Positions 24,403 to 32,691 of a stretch of DNA of 57,836 nt are shown here, one piece after another. This stretch comes from CAZCEC01 sp964497615 (GTDB lineage: Bacteria > Chloroflexota > Anaerolineae > Anaerolineales > UBA6663), in NCBI GenBank assembly GCA_964497615.1, contig CAZCEC010000038.1, positions 1 through 57,836 of the forward strand, read 5' to 3'. The translations under genes were made by a program, and so were the position numbers. Each line of letters starts with the position of its first letter. Positions within the stretch are counted from its first letter, which is position 1. The notes below the pieces were generated by a model. That model saw only the letters and a list, made by a program, of their open reading frames with translations. It was not told where the DNA came from and ran no database searches.

Positions 24403-25812
24403 ATGGGAGCGAGACAGGCCAAGCTGGGGCGGAGGGGGGCGTGGGCGGGGCTGGTAGGTGAACGAGTGGCGCGCGAGCTGGTGGAGAAGGCGTTGTACCT
24501 CTCCACGGCTGGCGAGACCGAGGCCGTGCTGATGACCAGCAGCGAAGCGTTGACCCGCTTTGCGTACAACACCATTCACCAAAATGTGGCGGAGGCGGAC
24601 GCAGAGCTGGAAATCCGCGCTGCGACGGGCCGGCGGGTAGGCGTGGCCTCGACGAACGACCTGAGCCCGGCCGGCGTGGAGCGCGTGGTGGCGCGGGCAT
24701 GCGAGCAGATTCGGCACCTGCCTGAGAACCCGAACTGGCCCGGACTGCCGACATTGGCGGACGTGGACGGAGCGGCACAGGCACCGGTGCTGGCGTTCGA
24801 CGAGGCCGTGGCCGGGGCTTCGCCGGAATTGCGCGCTACGATGATCCGCGAGATTTGCGGGGCGGCGAAGGGGGAGGGGCTATTGGCCTCGGGCGCGTTT
24901 GAGACCAGCTACGGCGAAACCACCGTGGCGAATACACACGGCCTATTTGCGTTTGCGCCAGCCACGGAGGTCGACCTGACCTTTGTCATCGAGCACCCGG
25001 AGAAGCGGGCCTCCGCTTATGCGCATGCCGCGGGCTGGCAGCTTGGGCAGGTTGACGCGGCCCGGCTGACGGGAGAGGCTGTGCGGCAGGCGCGGGCCGG
25101 GGGCGGGCCGCGCCCGGCGCCGGCTGGGGAGTGGCCGGTGGTGTTCGAGCCGTATGCGGTGGCGCCGCTGCTGGAGGCGCTGGCGGAGGCCGGCATGGGC
25201 GCGCTGGCGGTGCAGGAGGCGCGGAGCTGGATGAATGGCCGACTGGGGGAGCGCTGCCTGTCGCCCGCGCTGACCATCCTGGACGATGCTCTGGACGTGC
25301 GCGGGCGGCCTCAAGCGTTTGACTGCGAGGGGGTGCCCAAGCAGCGCGTGCCAATCGTGGTGCAGGGGACCCCGATCTCGCCGGTGTATGATCGGTATAC
25401 GGCCGCGCGGCAGGCGGACCAACGCTCCACCGGCCACGCGCAGCCGTATGATACCGATGACTGGGATGGACCGCTGCCGGAGAATCTATCACTGGCGCCG
25501 GGCGACAAGACGGTGGCGGAGCTGATTGCGGGCGTGAGCCGCGGCCTGTATGTGCCGCGGGTGTGGTACGTCAACGTGGTCTCGCCGCACGACTGCGCCG
25601 TGACGGGCACGACGCGGGACGGGTTGTGGTGGATTGAGAATGGCGCGCTGGCGTATCCGGTGGAAAATCTGCGCTTCGACCAATCGCTGGTGGAGGCGCT
25701 GACGGGCGTGCGCGGGCTGGGTCGGGAGCGACGCACGGTGGCGGGTTTCTTTGGCGGGGCGCACCGGGCGCCGGCACTGGCGCTGGATGCATTCCGGTTC
25801 ATTGAGGTTTGA
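24403..25812 (+). CDS. TldD/PmbA-family protein, TldE-like subunit
   Basis: The start at the ATG at 24403 follows GGAAG; two in-frame GTG codons precede it and a later start is possible. The protein has the family's C-terminal core: LSPALTILDDALDVRGRPQAFDCEGVPKQR and VVQGTPISPVYDRYTAARQADQRSTGH, then RGLYVPRVWYVNVVSPHDCAVTGTTRDG. The HExxxH zinc site of TldD is missing, so it matches the non-catalytic TldE/PmbA partner. TldD/TldE pairs trim peptides such as microcin B17 precursor. No TldD gene is next to it, which is unusual. It follows the ATP-grasp gene by 36 bases and precedes an M42 peptidase by about the same. Confidence 0.85.
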   Translation: MGARQAKLGRRGAWAGLVGERVARELVEKALYLSTAGETEAVLMTSSEALTRFAYNTIHQNVAEADAELEIRAATGRRVGVASTNDLSPAGVERVVARACEQIRHLPENPNWPGLPTLADVDGAAQAPVLAFDEAVAGASPELRATMIREICGAAKGEGLLASGAFETSYGETTVANTHGLFAFAPATEVDLTFVIEHPEKRASAYAHAAGWQLGQVDAARLTGEAVRQARAGGGPRPAPAGEWPVVFEPYAVAPLLEALAEAGMGALAVQEARSWMNGRLGERCLSPALTILDDALDVRGRPQAFDCEGVPKQRVPIVVQGTPISPVYDRYTAARQADQRSTGHAQPYDTDDWDGPLPENLSLAPGDKTVAELIAGVSRGLYVPRVWYVNVVSPHDCAVTGTTRDGLWWIENGALAYPVENLRFDQSLVEALTGVRGLGRERRTVAGFFGGAHRAPALALDAFRFIEV

Positions 25813-25848
25813 CCCGGCGCGGCCGAAGGGTTGTGGAGGATGGGACAC

Positions 25849-26907
25849 ATGATGGCGCAACCGCTGGACATCGATGTAGAGCGCATGAAGGCGTTCCTGA
25901 TCGAACTGCTGAATACACCCAGCCCAACTGGATTCACGGACGCGGCGATGAGGGTGGTGGAAGACGCATTGGCGGGCCTGCCGCTGGAACTGCACCGCAC
26001 CGAGAAAGGGGCGCTGGCGGCGACGTGGGCGGGCCGGTCGAACAGCGCGCCGCGGGCGCTGACGGCGCACGTGGATACGCTGGGCGCGATGGTGAAGGAG
26101 ATCAAGGACAGCGGCCGGCTGAAGCTGACGCGCATTGGCGGGTACGCGTGGAACACGATCGAGGGCGAAGGGTGCACGGTGTTTACGGCGGGCGGGCGGG
26201 CCGTGCGCGGCTCAATTCTGGTGACGAAGGCTTCGAGCCATGTGCACGGGGCCGAGACGGGCGACGTCAAGCGTGACGAGACGACGATCGAGGTGCGGCT
26301 GGACGAGCGGGTCTCGGCAGCCGAAGAGACGCGGGCCTTGGGGATAGAGGTGGGCGACTTCGTGGCGCTGGACCCGCGCGTGGAGGCTGGCCCGGCAGGC
26401 TTTATTCGTTCGCGGCACCTGGACGATAAGGCCTGCGTGGCGGCCGTGCTGGGGGCAGCGTGGGCGATGCAGGCGGCCGGGGTGCAGCCGGCGCAGCGGA
26501 CGACGCTGCACTTCAGCAACTATGAGGAGGTGGGGCATGGTGCGGCGGCGGGCATCCCGGCCGATGTGGTGGAACTGGTGACGGTGGACATGGCCGCCAT
26601 CGGGCCGGGGCAGACGTCGGACGAGTTCAACGTCACGATCTGCGCCAAAGACTCGGGTGGGCCGTATGACCTGGCGCTGCGGCGGCGGCTGATTGATGTG
26701 GCGGACAAGGCTGGTCTGCGCTACAAGATTGACATCTACCCGTACTATGGATCAGACGGCGAGGCATTCTGGCGGGCAGGCGGGGATGTGCGGGTGGCAC
26801 TGGTGGGGCCGGGCGTGGACGCCTCACACAATTACGAGCGGACGCACGTGGAGGCGTTGGTGCGGACGGCGCAACTGCTGGCGGAATATCTGAGGAACGA
26901 CGAATGA
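25849..26907 (+). CDS. M42-family metallo-aminopeptidase
   Basis: The 352-residue protein starts at ATG 25849, nine bases after GGAGG; alternatives are 25840 and 25852. The metal site is complete: TAHVDTLG (first His and Asp), SRHLDDKACVAAV (bridging Asp), YEEVGHGAA (catalytic Glu pair), VTVDMAAIG (Asp) and SHNYERTH (last His). M42 enzymes are tetrahedral TET-type aminopeptidases in the cytoplasm. Its stop overlaps the STAS gene by four bases (ATGA). With the TldE homologue it suggests peptide processing. Confidence 0.92.
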   Translation: MMAQPLDIDVERMKAFLIELLNTPSPTGFTDAAMRVVEDALAGLPLELHRTEKGALAATWAGRSNSAPRALTAHVDTLGAMVKEIKDSGRLKLTRIGGYAWNTIEGEGCTVFTAGGRAVRGSILVTKASSHVHGAETGDVKRDETTIEVRLDERVSAAEETRALGIEVGDFVALDPRVEAGPAGFIRSRHLDDKACVAAVLGAAWAMQAAGVQPAQRTTLHFSNYEEVGHGAAAGIPADVVELVTVDMAAIGPGQTSDEFNVTICAKDSGGPYDLALRRRLIDVADKAGLRYKIDIYPYYGSDGEAFWRAGGDVRVALVGPGVDASHNYERTHVEALVRTAQLLAEYLRNDE

Positions 26908-27254
26908 CCATGCGAATTGAGGCGGTTGAGGCGGATGTGTGGGTGATCGCGCCGCGGGGGCGGCTGGACCTGCCCGCGGCACGCGCCTTGGAGGACGGGC
27001 TGCGAGACCTGGCGGATGCGGGGAAGGCCCAGGTGGTGGTCGATCTGAAAGAAGTGCCGTATGTGGCCTCGGCCGGGTTGAAGGCGCTGCTGACCGGGCT
27101 GCGGCGGGCGCGGCTGCTGAACGGCGATGTGCGGCTTGCGACGCTGGATCCCAGGGTGGTGGAAGTGTTCGAGATGGCGGGCTTCGACCAGTTATTTGCC
27201 ATCTATCCGGGCATCAAAGAGGCCATCGAGAGCTATAACCGTGCGCCAAAGTAA
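26904..27254 (+). CDS. STAS-domain anti-sigma-factor antagonist
   Basis: The 116-residue protein is a single STAS domain (RGRLDLPAARALEDGL, VVVDLKEVPYVASAGLKALL, VVEVFEMAGFDQLFAIYPG). The Ser in VASAGL near residue 57 is the position phosphorylated in partner-switching systems. The SpoIIE-type phosphatase encoded 256 bases downstream is the natural enzyme to dephosphorylate it. No anti-sigma kinase or matching sigma factor is adjacent. Confidence 0.93.
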   Translation: MTMRIEAVEADVWVIAPRGRLDLPAARALEDGLRDLADAGKAQVVVDLKEVPYVASAGLKALLTGLRRARLLNGDVRLATLDPRVVEVFEMAGFDQLFAIYPGIKEAIESYNRAPK

Positions 27255-27274
27255 AGCGTGCGGCATCTGCACAA

Positions 27275-27472
27275 ACGCGGTGGTCGGTGGCTTCGATTGA
27301 CGAGGCCAGCGGCGCTTTGTAGGCCAGGCGCGGCTCCCAGTGGGACCCGGCGCTGGCTGAGGCGTTCGGTCAATTTCTCGAAATTCCGCCCTCGGCCGCG
27401 CCCCAGACGGCCAAGAACAAGGCGGCCGCCCCGGCCGCCCAAGCGCAGGTACCGGCGCTAACTCACCAGTAA
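27275..27472 (+). pseudogene. remnant of an HD-GYP domain C-terminus
   Basis: In one frame the sequence reads WSVASIDEASGAL, stop (27320), ARRGSQWDPALAEAFGQFLE, then a short Ala/Pro-rich end and TAA (27470-27472). The pattern 'S.eEAL..L...GSQWDP.LVEAF' is the C-terminal signature of HD-GYP cyclic-di-GMP phosphodiesterases. There is an in-frame TAG, no start codon and no room for the catalytic HD motif. I read it as a decayed fragment. It fills most of the 256 bases between the STAS and GAF-PP2C genes. Confidence 0.6.
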
Positions 27473-27496
27473 ACAAGCGGTCTAGGCATGATGGGG

Positions 27497-27502
27497 TAGA
27501 AT
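27497..27502 (+). promoter_or_regulatory. candidate -10 box of the GAF-PP2C gene, leaderless geometry
   Basis: TAGAAT lies eight bases upstream of the GTG start at 27511. No -35 match was found. The G run between the two is a poor ribosome site. Confidence 0.4.
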
Positions 27503-27510
27503 CGGGGGTT

Positions 27511-30500
27511 GTGACCTCCGATCTCATCGCGCTATATTTGGTCATCCTGATCGCCGCCCTGGCTGTGGCTGGCGCAGTGCTGCTGCGGCGCTGGCAATCG
27601 CGCCGGGCGTTGCTGCGCCGGCTGGATGAACTGTCGCGCCTGGCCGAGGTCGGCCGGTCACTGTCCACCTCGCAGCTTGACCTCAACGAACTAGCGGAAC
27701 GTGTATATGTGCAGGCGCGAGAAGTCGTCGCAACGAGCACGTTTCAATTGGGGCTATTTGAAGAGGACAGATATCGGTTGCTGATCTGGATAGTGGAGGG
27801 CGAACGCCGCCTGCCGACTGTGTTCAAGCTGGCTGCGGGCAGCCTGGTGTGCTGGCTGCGGGATCAGCGCCAGGCCCTGCTCGTCAAGGATTTTGAGCGC
27901 GAGGCGGAGGCGCTGCCTGCGAAGCCGAGTTACGAATCACCGGACCCGCCGCGATCGGCCGTGTTTGTGCCCCTGGTGGTAGGCGAGCAAGCGTTGGGCG
28001 TACTGGCGATGCAGAGCCGGCGGCCCAGCGCCTTCTCCGAGGAGGACCTGCGGCTGCTGACGATTGTGGCCCAACAGGCCGCGGCAGCATTGCAGAATGC
28101 GGCGTTGTATGAGCAGGCGCAACGGCGGGCCATGCAGCTTGAGCTGCTGGCCGGCGCCGCCCAGCGGGTGAACGTGCTCCAGCCGCTGCCGGCACTCTAT
28201 CGGCAGATTGTGGACCTGGTGGTGGAGAAGTTCAGTGACTTGTCGGTTGGCTACTATGAGGCAGTGGGCGGCGCGCTCTGGCTGCGAGCCTGGGCGGCGG
28301 CCGACGGCCGGGAAAGACAGGGGGAAGCCGCACGCCCAGATGTGATTCCGCTAGGCGAGGGCGTGGTGGGCGAGGCGGCGCAGCGGCGGGCGCTGGTCAT
28401 GCAGCCTGAGCCGCCGCCGATGGCGCCGCCGCAGGACGTGACCATGACGAGCACCGGGTCAGCGCAGTTGGCGGCGCCGGTGGAAATCGACGGGCGCGTC
28501 CTGGGGGTGCTGCACGTGTGCCGGGAGGCGGCGCAGCCTTTCGCCGAGGGCATGCCGGCGCTGTTCGAGTCGCTGGCGGCGCAGATGTCTATTGCGGTGC
28601 TGCAAGCGCAGGTGTATGCCGCGGAACAGCGGCGGGCCGAGCAGTTGTCGGCGCTGGCCCAGGTATCGCGCGCCGTTGCCTCCACCTTGGAGCTGGATGA
28701 CCTGCTGGACGAAGTGCTGGATGTGGTCGAGGAGCGGTTCGGGTACCCGTCGGCCCGCATCTTTCTCCTGCATGAGGACCAGCTGACCTATCAGGCCGGG
28801 TACGGCGCGGGTGCTGTTCGCCACGCCATTGGCGGGATCACCTATCCGCTCGACGGTCCGGGCCTCATCGCCCGGGCCGGCCGCACGCAGGAGCCAGTGC
28901 TGGTGGCCGATGTCACCAGCGAGGCGCACTACCTGAGCGGGCCGGGGCTGGACAGCACGCGGTCGGAGATGGCGGCCCCGATGGTGATGGGATCACGGCT
29001 GATGGGCGTGCTGGATGTGCAGTCTGACCAGCCGGCTGCGTTCGCGCCCGAGGACGCCCGCACCCTGCAAACCCTGGCCGACACCCTGGCGGTGGCGGTG
29101 CGCAATTCGCGGCTATTTGAATATGAACGCCGTCGACGTCATCTGGCGGAGATCATGCGCGAGGTGTCAGTCGCGCTGACCTCGACCTTGCAGCTCGACA
29201 GCGTGCTGGAGTTGATCCTCAACGGCCTGGCGCTGGTGGTGAACTACGACGCGGCCTCGATCCTGCTGACGAACGAGGCGGGCGAAATGGTGCTGCGCGC
29301 CACGCGCGGGAACCCGGGCGCGGAGGAGGCGGTGGGCCAGGCGTTCCAGGTGCGCCAATACGCGGCGGGCGAGGCCATTCCGTCGCTGCTGCCGTTTGGC
29401 GAGGTGGATGAGCAGCACCAGTATCATGACCTGCTGTCGCTGCCGGAGCCGCACGCGTGCCTGGCGGCGCCCCTGGCTCCGGGCGGCGAGCACTTGGGCT
29501 ACCTGGTGGTGGACAGCGCTGGGCAGGAGCGCTTTCCGCAGGGCGAGGTCGAACTGATCATCACGTTTGCGTCGCAGGCGGCCGTGGCGATTGAGAATGC
29601 GCGGCTGTACACGGCACAGCGGGAGCAAGCGTGGATCAGCACGGCATTGCTCCAGGTGGCCGAGGCCACGGCGCGCGCGGCCGAGTTGGACGAGGTGCTG
29701 GCGACCGTGGCGCGCCTGACGCCGATGCTGGTGGGCGTGGACCGCTGCGCGATCCTGCTCTCGGCGGACGACCTGTGGCGGCTGGCGGCCTATTCGGCGG
29801 GGGGTGATGGGGCCAATGATACGTTGACATTGGCTGGCCTAGGGGAACGGTTTCCCAATGGCCTGCCCGTGGCCGAATGGGAGCCGTTCCGAAGTCTGCT
29901 GGCACAGCGCGAGCCAGTGGTGCTGGATCCAGAGGCGGCGCTGCCGGAAGGCCTGCAGGAATTGTTTGCCGGCGTGGTGATCCTGCTGCCGCTGCTGGCG
30001 AAGGGCGACCCGGTGGGGGTGTTGGTGGTGGGGCAGGCGCCGGGCGAGACACCCTTCACGGAGCATCGGGTTCGACTGCTGGGAGGCATCGCCAACCAGG
30101 CCGCACTGGCGATTGAGAGCGCGTTGTTGACCAGCTCGCAGCAGGAGGAAGCCTGGGTGAGCACCGCGCTGCTGCAAGTGGCCGAGTCGGTGGCTGGCCA
30201 ACCGCTAGAGACCGGGCTGGAGACGGCGGTGCGGCTGGCGCCAATCCTGGTGGGCATCGACAAGCTGGCGATTTACCAATTTGAGCCCCTTGCACAGGCC
30301 TTCCGGCTGCGGCAGGCGGCCGGGCTGGAGCCACCGGACCCGGCCAATGGCACGGCCCACAACATCACCCTGAGCGACCTGGCACTGGCGTCTGACGACC
30401 CCCTGTTCGAAACCGCAGTGCCGTGGCGGCTGGTGCTGCCGGAAGATTTGGCCGCCTGGTTTGGCGCGCCAGTGTGCTTTGTGTGGCCGCTGAGGGCGCG

Positions 30501-31416
30501 CGGCGATGTGCTGGGTGCGCTGGTGGTGGAGGCGACGCCGCTGCTGGGCCGGCGGTTAACGATCCTGAACGGGATTGCGCACCAACTGGCGATGGCGATG
30601 GAGAACGCCCGGCTGGCGCGAGAAGTGGCGCTGCAAGAGCGACTGGAGCGCGAACTGGAAGTGGGCCGCGACATCCAGGCCAGCTTTTTGCCGCAGGAGT
30701 ATCCGCAGGTCGAGGGGTGGGAGGTGGCTGCCTATTGGCGTGCGGCCCGGCAGGTGGGCGGCGACTTCTACGACTTCATTCCCCTCCAGCCAGCTGAGGC
30801 TGGGCCGCGCTGGGGTATTGTGATCGCGGATGTGGCCGATAAGGGGGTGCCAGCGGCGCTGTTCATGGCGCTGTCGCGCACGCTGCTGCGGACGGTGGCG
30901 ATCAGCCGAATTCGGCCGGGCGACACGCTGGCGCGAGTGAACGAGCTGATCATGTCCGACGCGCGGTCGGATCAGTTTGTGACCGTGTTCTATGGGGTGT
31001 GGGAGCCGGCCACGGCGACATTCCGGTATGCGATTGGGGGGCACAACCCGCCGGTGTGGGCATCGGCCGATGGCGCGGTGCGCAGCCTGCCCGGGCGCGG
31101 CATTGCGCTGGGGGTGGTAGAACACGCCGAGTATCAGGAAGAAGAGGTGCGGCTGGCGCCGGGCGACAGCCTGGTGTTGTATACCGACGGACTGACGGAA
31201 ACCGTAAACGGTCAGGTCGAGGAGTTTGGTTTGCAGCGCGTAAGGGAGGTGGTGCTGACCACGCGGCACCTGCCGGCGCCGGCCATTCTCGAGACGCTGG
31301 CTGCTGAGGTAGCCGAACACGCGGATGGGATGGAACCGTTTGACGACCTGACCATCGTAGTTCTCAAGCGGCATGGTAATTCGTCGTTTTTGACTGGCGG
31401 AAAGGAAGGCGCATGA
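27511..31416 (+). CDS. membrane-anchored multi-GAF sensor with SpoIIE/RsbU-type PP2C phosphatase
   Basis: The 1301-residue protein starts with GTG. Residues 5-26 form one membrane segment, then about six GAF domains follow in tandem (roughly 52-205, 215-365, 372-545, 550-715, 720-880 and 885-1045), the last four separated by similar linkers (EQAWISTALLQVAEA and EEAWVSTALLQVAES). The PP2C/SpoIIE domain fills 1060-1290: RAARQVGGDFYDF, VIADVADKGVPAALFM, YAIGGHNPPVW, LYTDGLTETVNG and FDDLTIVVLK hold the metal-binding aspartates. It should dephosphorylate a STAS antagonist in response to bound small molecules or redox state; the STAS gene at 26904 is the candidate partner. The stop overlaps the next gene by four bases. 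So many GAF domains in one protein is unusual. Confidence 0.93.
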   Translation: MTSDLIALYLVILIAALAVAGAVLLRRWQSRRALLRRLDELSRLAEVGRSLSTSQLDLNELAERVYVQAREVVATSTFQLGLFEEDRYRLLIWIVEGERRLPTVFKLAAGSLVCWLRDQRQALLVKDFEREAEALPAKPSYESPDPPRSAVFVPLVVGEQALGVLAMQSRRPSAFSEEDLRLLTIVAQQAAAALQNAALYEQAQRRAMQLELLAGAAQRVNVLQPLPALYRQIVDLVVEKFSDLSVGYYEAVGGALWLRAWAAADGRERQGEAARPDVIPLGEGVVGEAAQRRALVMQPEPPPMAPPQDVTMTSTGSAQLAAPVEIDGRVLGVLHVCREAAQPFAEGMPALFESLAAQMSIAVLQAQVYAAEQRRAEQLSALAQVSRAVASTLELDDLLDEVLDVVEERFGYPSARIFLLHEDQLTYQAGYGAGAVRHAIGGITYPLDGPGLIARAGRTQEPVLVADVTSEAHYLSGPGLDSTRSEMAAPMVMGSRLMGVLDVQSDQPAAFAPEDARTLQTLADTLAVAVRNSRLFEYERRRRHLAEIMREVSVALTSTLQLDSVLELILNGLALVVNYDAASILLTNEAGEMVLRATRGNPGAEEAVGQAFQVRQYAAGEAIPSLLPFGEVDEQHQYHDLLSLPEPHACLAAPLAPGGEHLGYLVVDSAGQERFPQGEVELIITFASQAAVAIENARLYTAQREQAWISTALLQVAEATARAAELDEVLATVARLTPMLVGVDRCAILLSADDLWRLAAYSAGGDGANDTLTLAGLGERFPNGLPVAEWEPFRSLLAQREPVVLDPEAALPEGLQELFAGVVILLPLLAKGDPVGVLVVGQAPGETPFTEHRVRLLGGIANQAALAIESALLTSSQQEEAWVSTALLQVAESVAGQPLETGLETAVRLAPILVGIDKLAIYQFEPLAQAFRLRQAAGLEPPDPANGTAHNITLSDLALASDDPLFETAVPWRLVLPEDLAAWFGAPVCFVWPLRARGDVLGALVVEATPLLGRRLTILNGIAHQLAMAMENARLAREVALQERLERELEVGRDIQASFLPQEYPQVEGWEVAAYWRAARQVGGDFYDFIPLQPAEAGPRWGIVIADVADKGVPAALFMALSRTLLRTVAISRIRPGDTLARVNELIMSDARSDQFVTVFYGVWEPATATFRYAIGGHNPPVWASADGAVRSLPGRGIALGVVEHAEYQEEEVRLAPGDSLVLYTDGLTETVNGQVEEFGLQRVREVVLTTRHLPAPAILETLAAEVAEHADGMEPFDDLTIVVLKRHGNSSFLTGGKEGA

Positions 31417-32690
31417 TACGCAAACTGGGTTGGATGATGGCGGCAACATCGGCGGGACTGCTGGCGGCGGGGGCCATGCTGGCCGGCGGCATGAATTGGG
31501 CCGAGGCGGGCGGGTTGGCGTTTCCATTGGATGAAGTGGGCTTCGAGCCGGTGGTGTCCGGGCTGGACGAGCCGGTGGACATAGCCTTCACGGGCATCAC
31601 GACTGATACGCGCATGTTCGTGGTCGAGCGGGACGGGCGCATCAAGATCGTGCAGGCGGGCACGGTGCTGACGACCTCGTTCCTGAATATTACCAGCCAG
31701 GTGGATAACTCGTACTCTGAAGAGGGACTGCTGGGCCTGGCCTTTGCCCCGGATTACGCGACGTCGGGACACTTCTATGTGTACTACGTCATCGAGAGCG
31801 GACCCGACGCAGGCGACCTGCAAGTGTCGCGCTTTACGGTCAGTGAAGACCCTAATGTCGCCGATACGACCGAGACCGAGATCCTCACCATCCCTCACCC
31901 GGTCTGCGAAAACCATAACGGAGGCGACTTGAACTTCGGGCCGGATGGCTACCTGTACATCGGGCCGGGGGACGGCGGCGGCTCGAACGACAACTGTGAC
32001 AACCAGCCGGCGCTGGACAACGACGCGCAGCGGCTGGACTCACTGCTGGGCAAAATTCTGCGGATCGACGTCACGGGCGTTGCGACCTACACGGTGCCGG
32101 CCTCGAACCCCTTCACGCAGACGGTGGATGCCCTGCCCGAAATCTGGGCCTGGGGCCTGCGCAACCCGTGGCGGTTTAGCTTTGACCGGCTGACGGGCGA
32201 GATGTACATCGCCGACGTGGGCCAGGGCGAATACGAGGAAGTGAGCCTGCAGCCGGCGGACAGTCCGGGAGGCGAAAACTATGGCTGGCGCTGCTACGAG
32301 GGGCTGCATCCGCACGTGGCATGCGGGCAACCGGGGCCGTTCGTGGCGCCCATCTTGGAGTACTCGCACTCGCCTAACGACGACCGCGCGATCACGGGAG
32401 GGTTCGTGTACCGGGGTGATGACTACGCGCCTTTGAATGGTTACTACTTCTTTGCCGATTACGTAAGCGGGCGGTTCTGGGCGTGGGGCGGCTGCGGGCC
32501 GACGATGACGACGCTGGGCACACTGCTCGGCAACGCCAACCCCAGTACCTTTGGGCAGGACACGCAGGGCATGATCTACGTGGCGGACCTGGGCGGCGGA
32601 ATCTTCCGGTTGGCGGGACCCGAGTCGCCGCCGGCCCCGGTCCTTCAGACGCCGATCTTTTTGCCGCTGGTGACGAACGGGACGTGCTGA
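31413..32690 (+). CDS. secreted PQQ-type sugar dehydrogenase (GSDH/ASD family)
   Basis: The 425-residue precursor has an N-terminal signal or anchor (residues 8-30) and the six-bladed propeller of soluble aldose dehydrogenases: DEPVDIAFTG, EEGLLGLAFAPDYATSGHFYVYY, HNGGDLNFGPDGYLYIGPGDGG, LLGKILRIDVTG, EIWAWGLRNPWRFSFDRLTG, YIADVGQGEYEEV, and GGENYGWRCYEG. It would oxidise sugars outside the membrane with PQQ; no pqq synthesis genes are nearby. It ends in PIFLPLVTNGTC, a tail shared in character with other secreted proteins here. Its start overlaps the phosphatase stop (ATGA), so the two are co-translated despite unrelated roles. Confidence 0.88.
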   Translation: MIRKLGWMMAATSAGLLAAGAMLAGGMNWAEAGGLAFPLDEVGFEPVVSGLDEPVDIAFTGITTDTRMFVVERDGRIKIVQAGTVLTTSFLNITSQVDNSYSEEGLLGLAFAPDYATSGHFYVYYVIESGPDAGDLQVSRFTVSEDPNVADTTETEILTIPHPVCENHNGGDLNFGPDGYLYIGPGDGGGSNDNCDNQPALDNDAQRLDSLLGKILRIDVTGVATYTVPASNPFTQTVDALPEIWAWGLRNPWRFSFDRLTGEMYIADVGQGEYEEVSLQPADSPGGENYGWRCYEGLHPHVACGQPGPFVAPILEYSHSPNDDRAITGGFVYRGDDYAPLNGYYFFADYVSGRFWAWGGCGPTMTTLGTLLGNANPSTFGQDTQGMIYVADLGGGIFRLAGPESPPAPVLQTPIFLPLVTNGTC

Positions 32691-32691
32691 G

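Noticed and set aside
25311..26519. 402-codon minus-strand frame over the TldE and M42 genes
   Set aside because: It spans two well-supported genes on the opposite strand and shows no domain.
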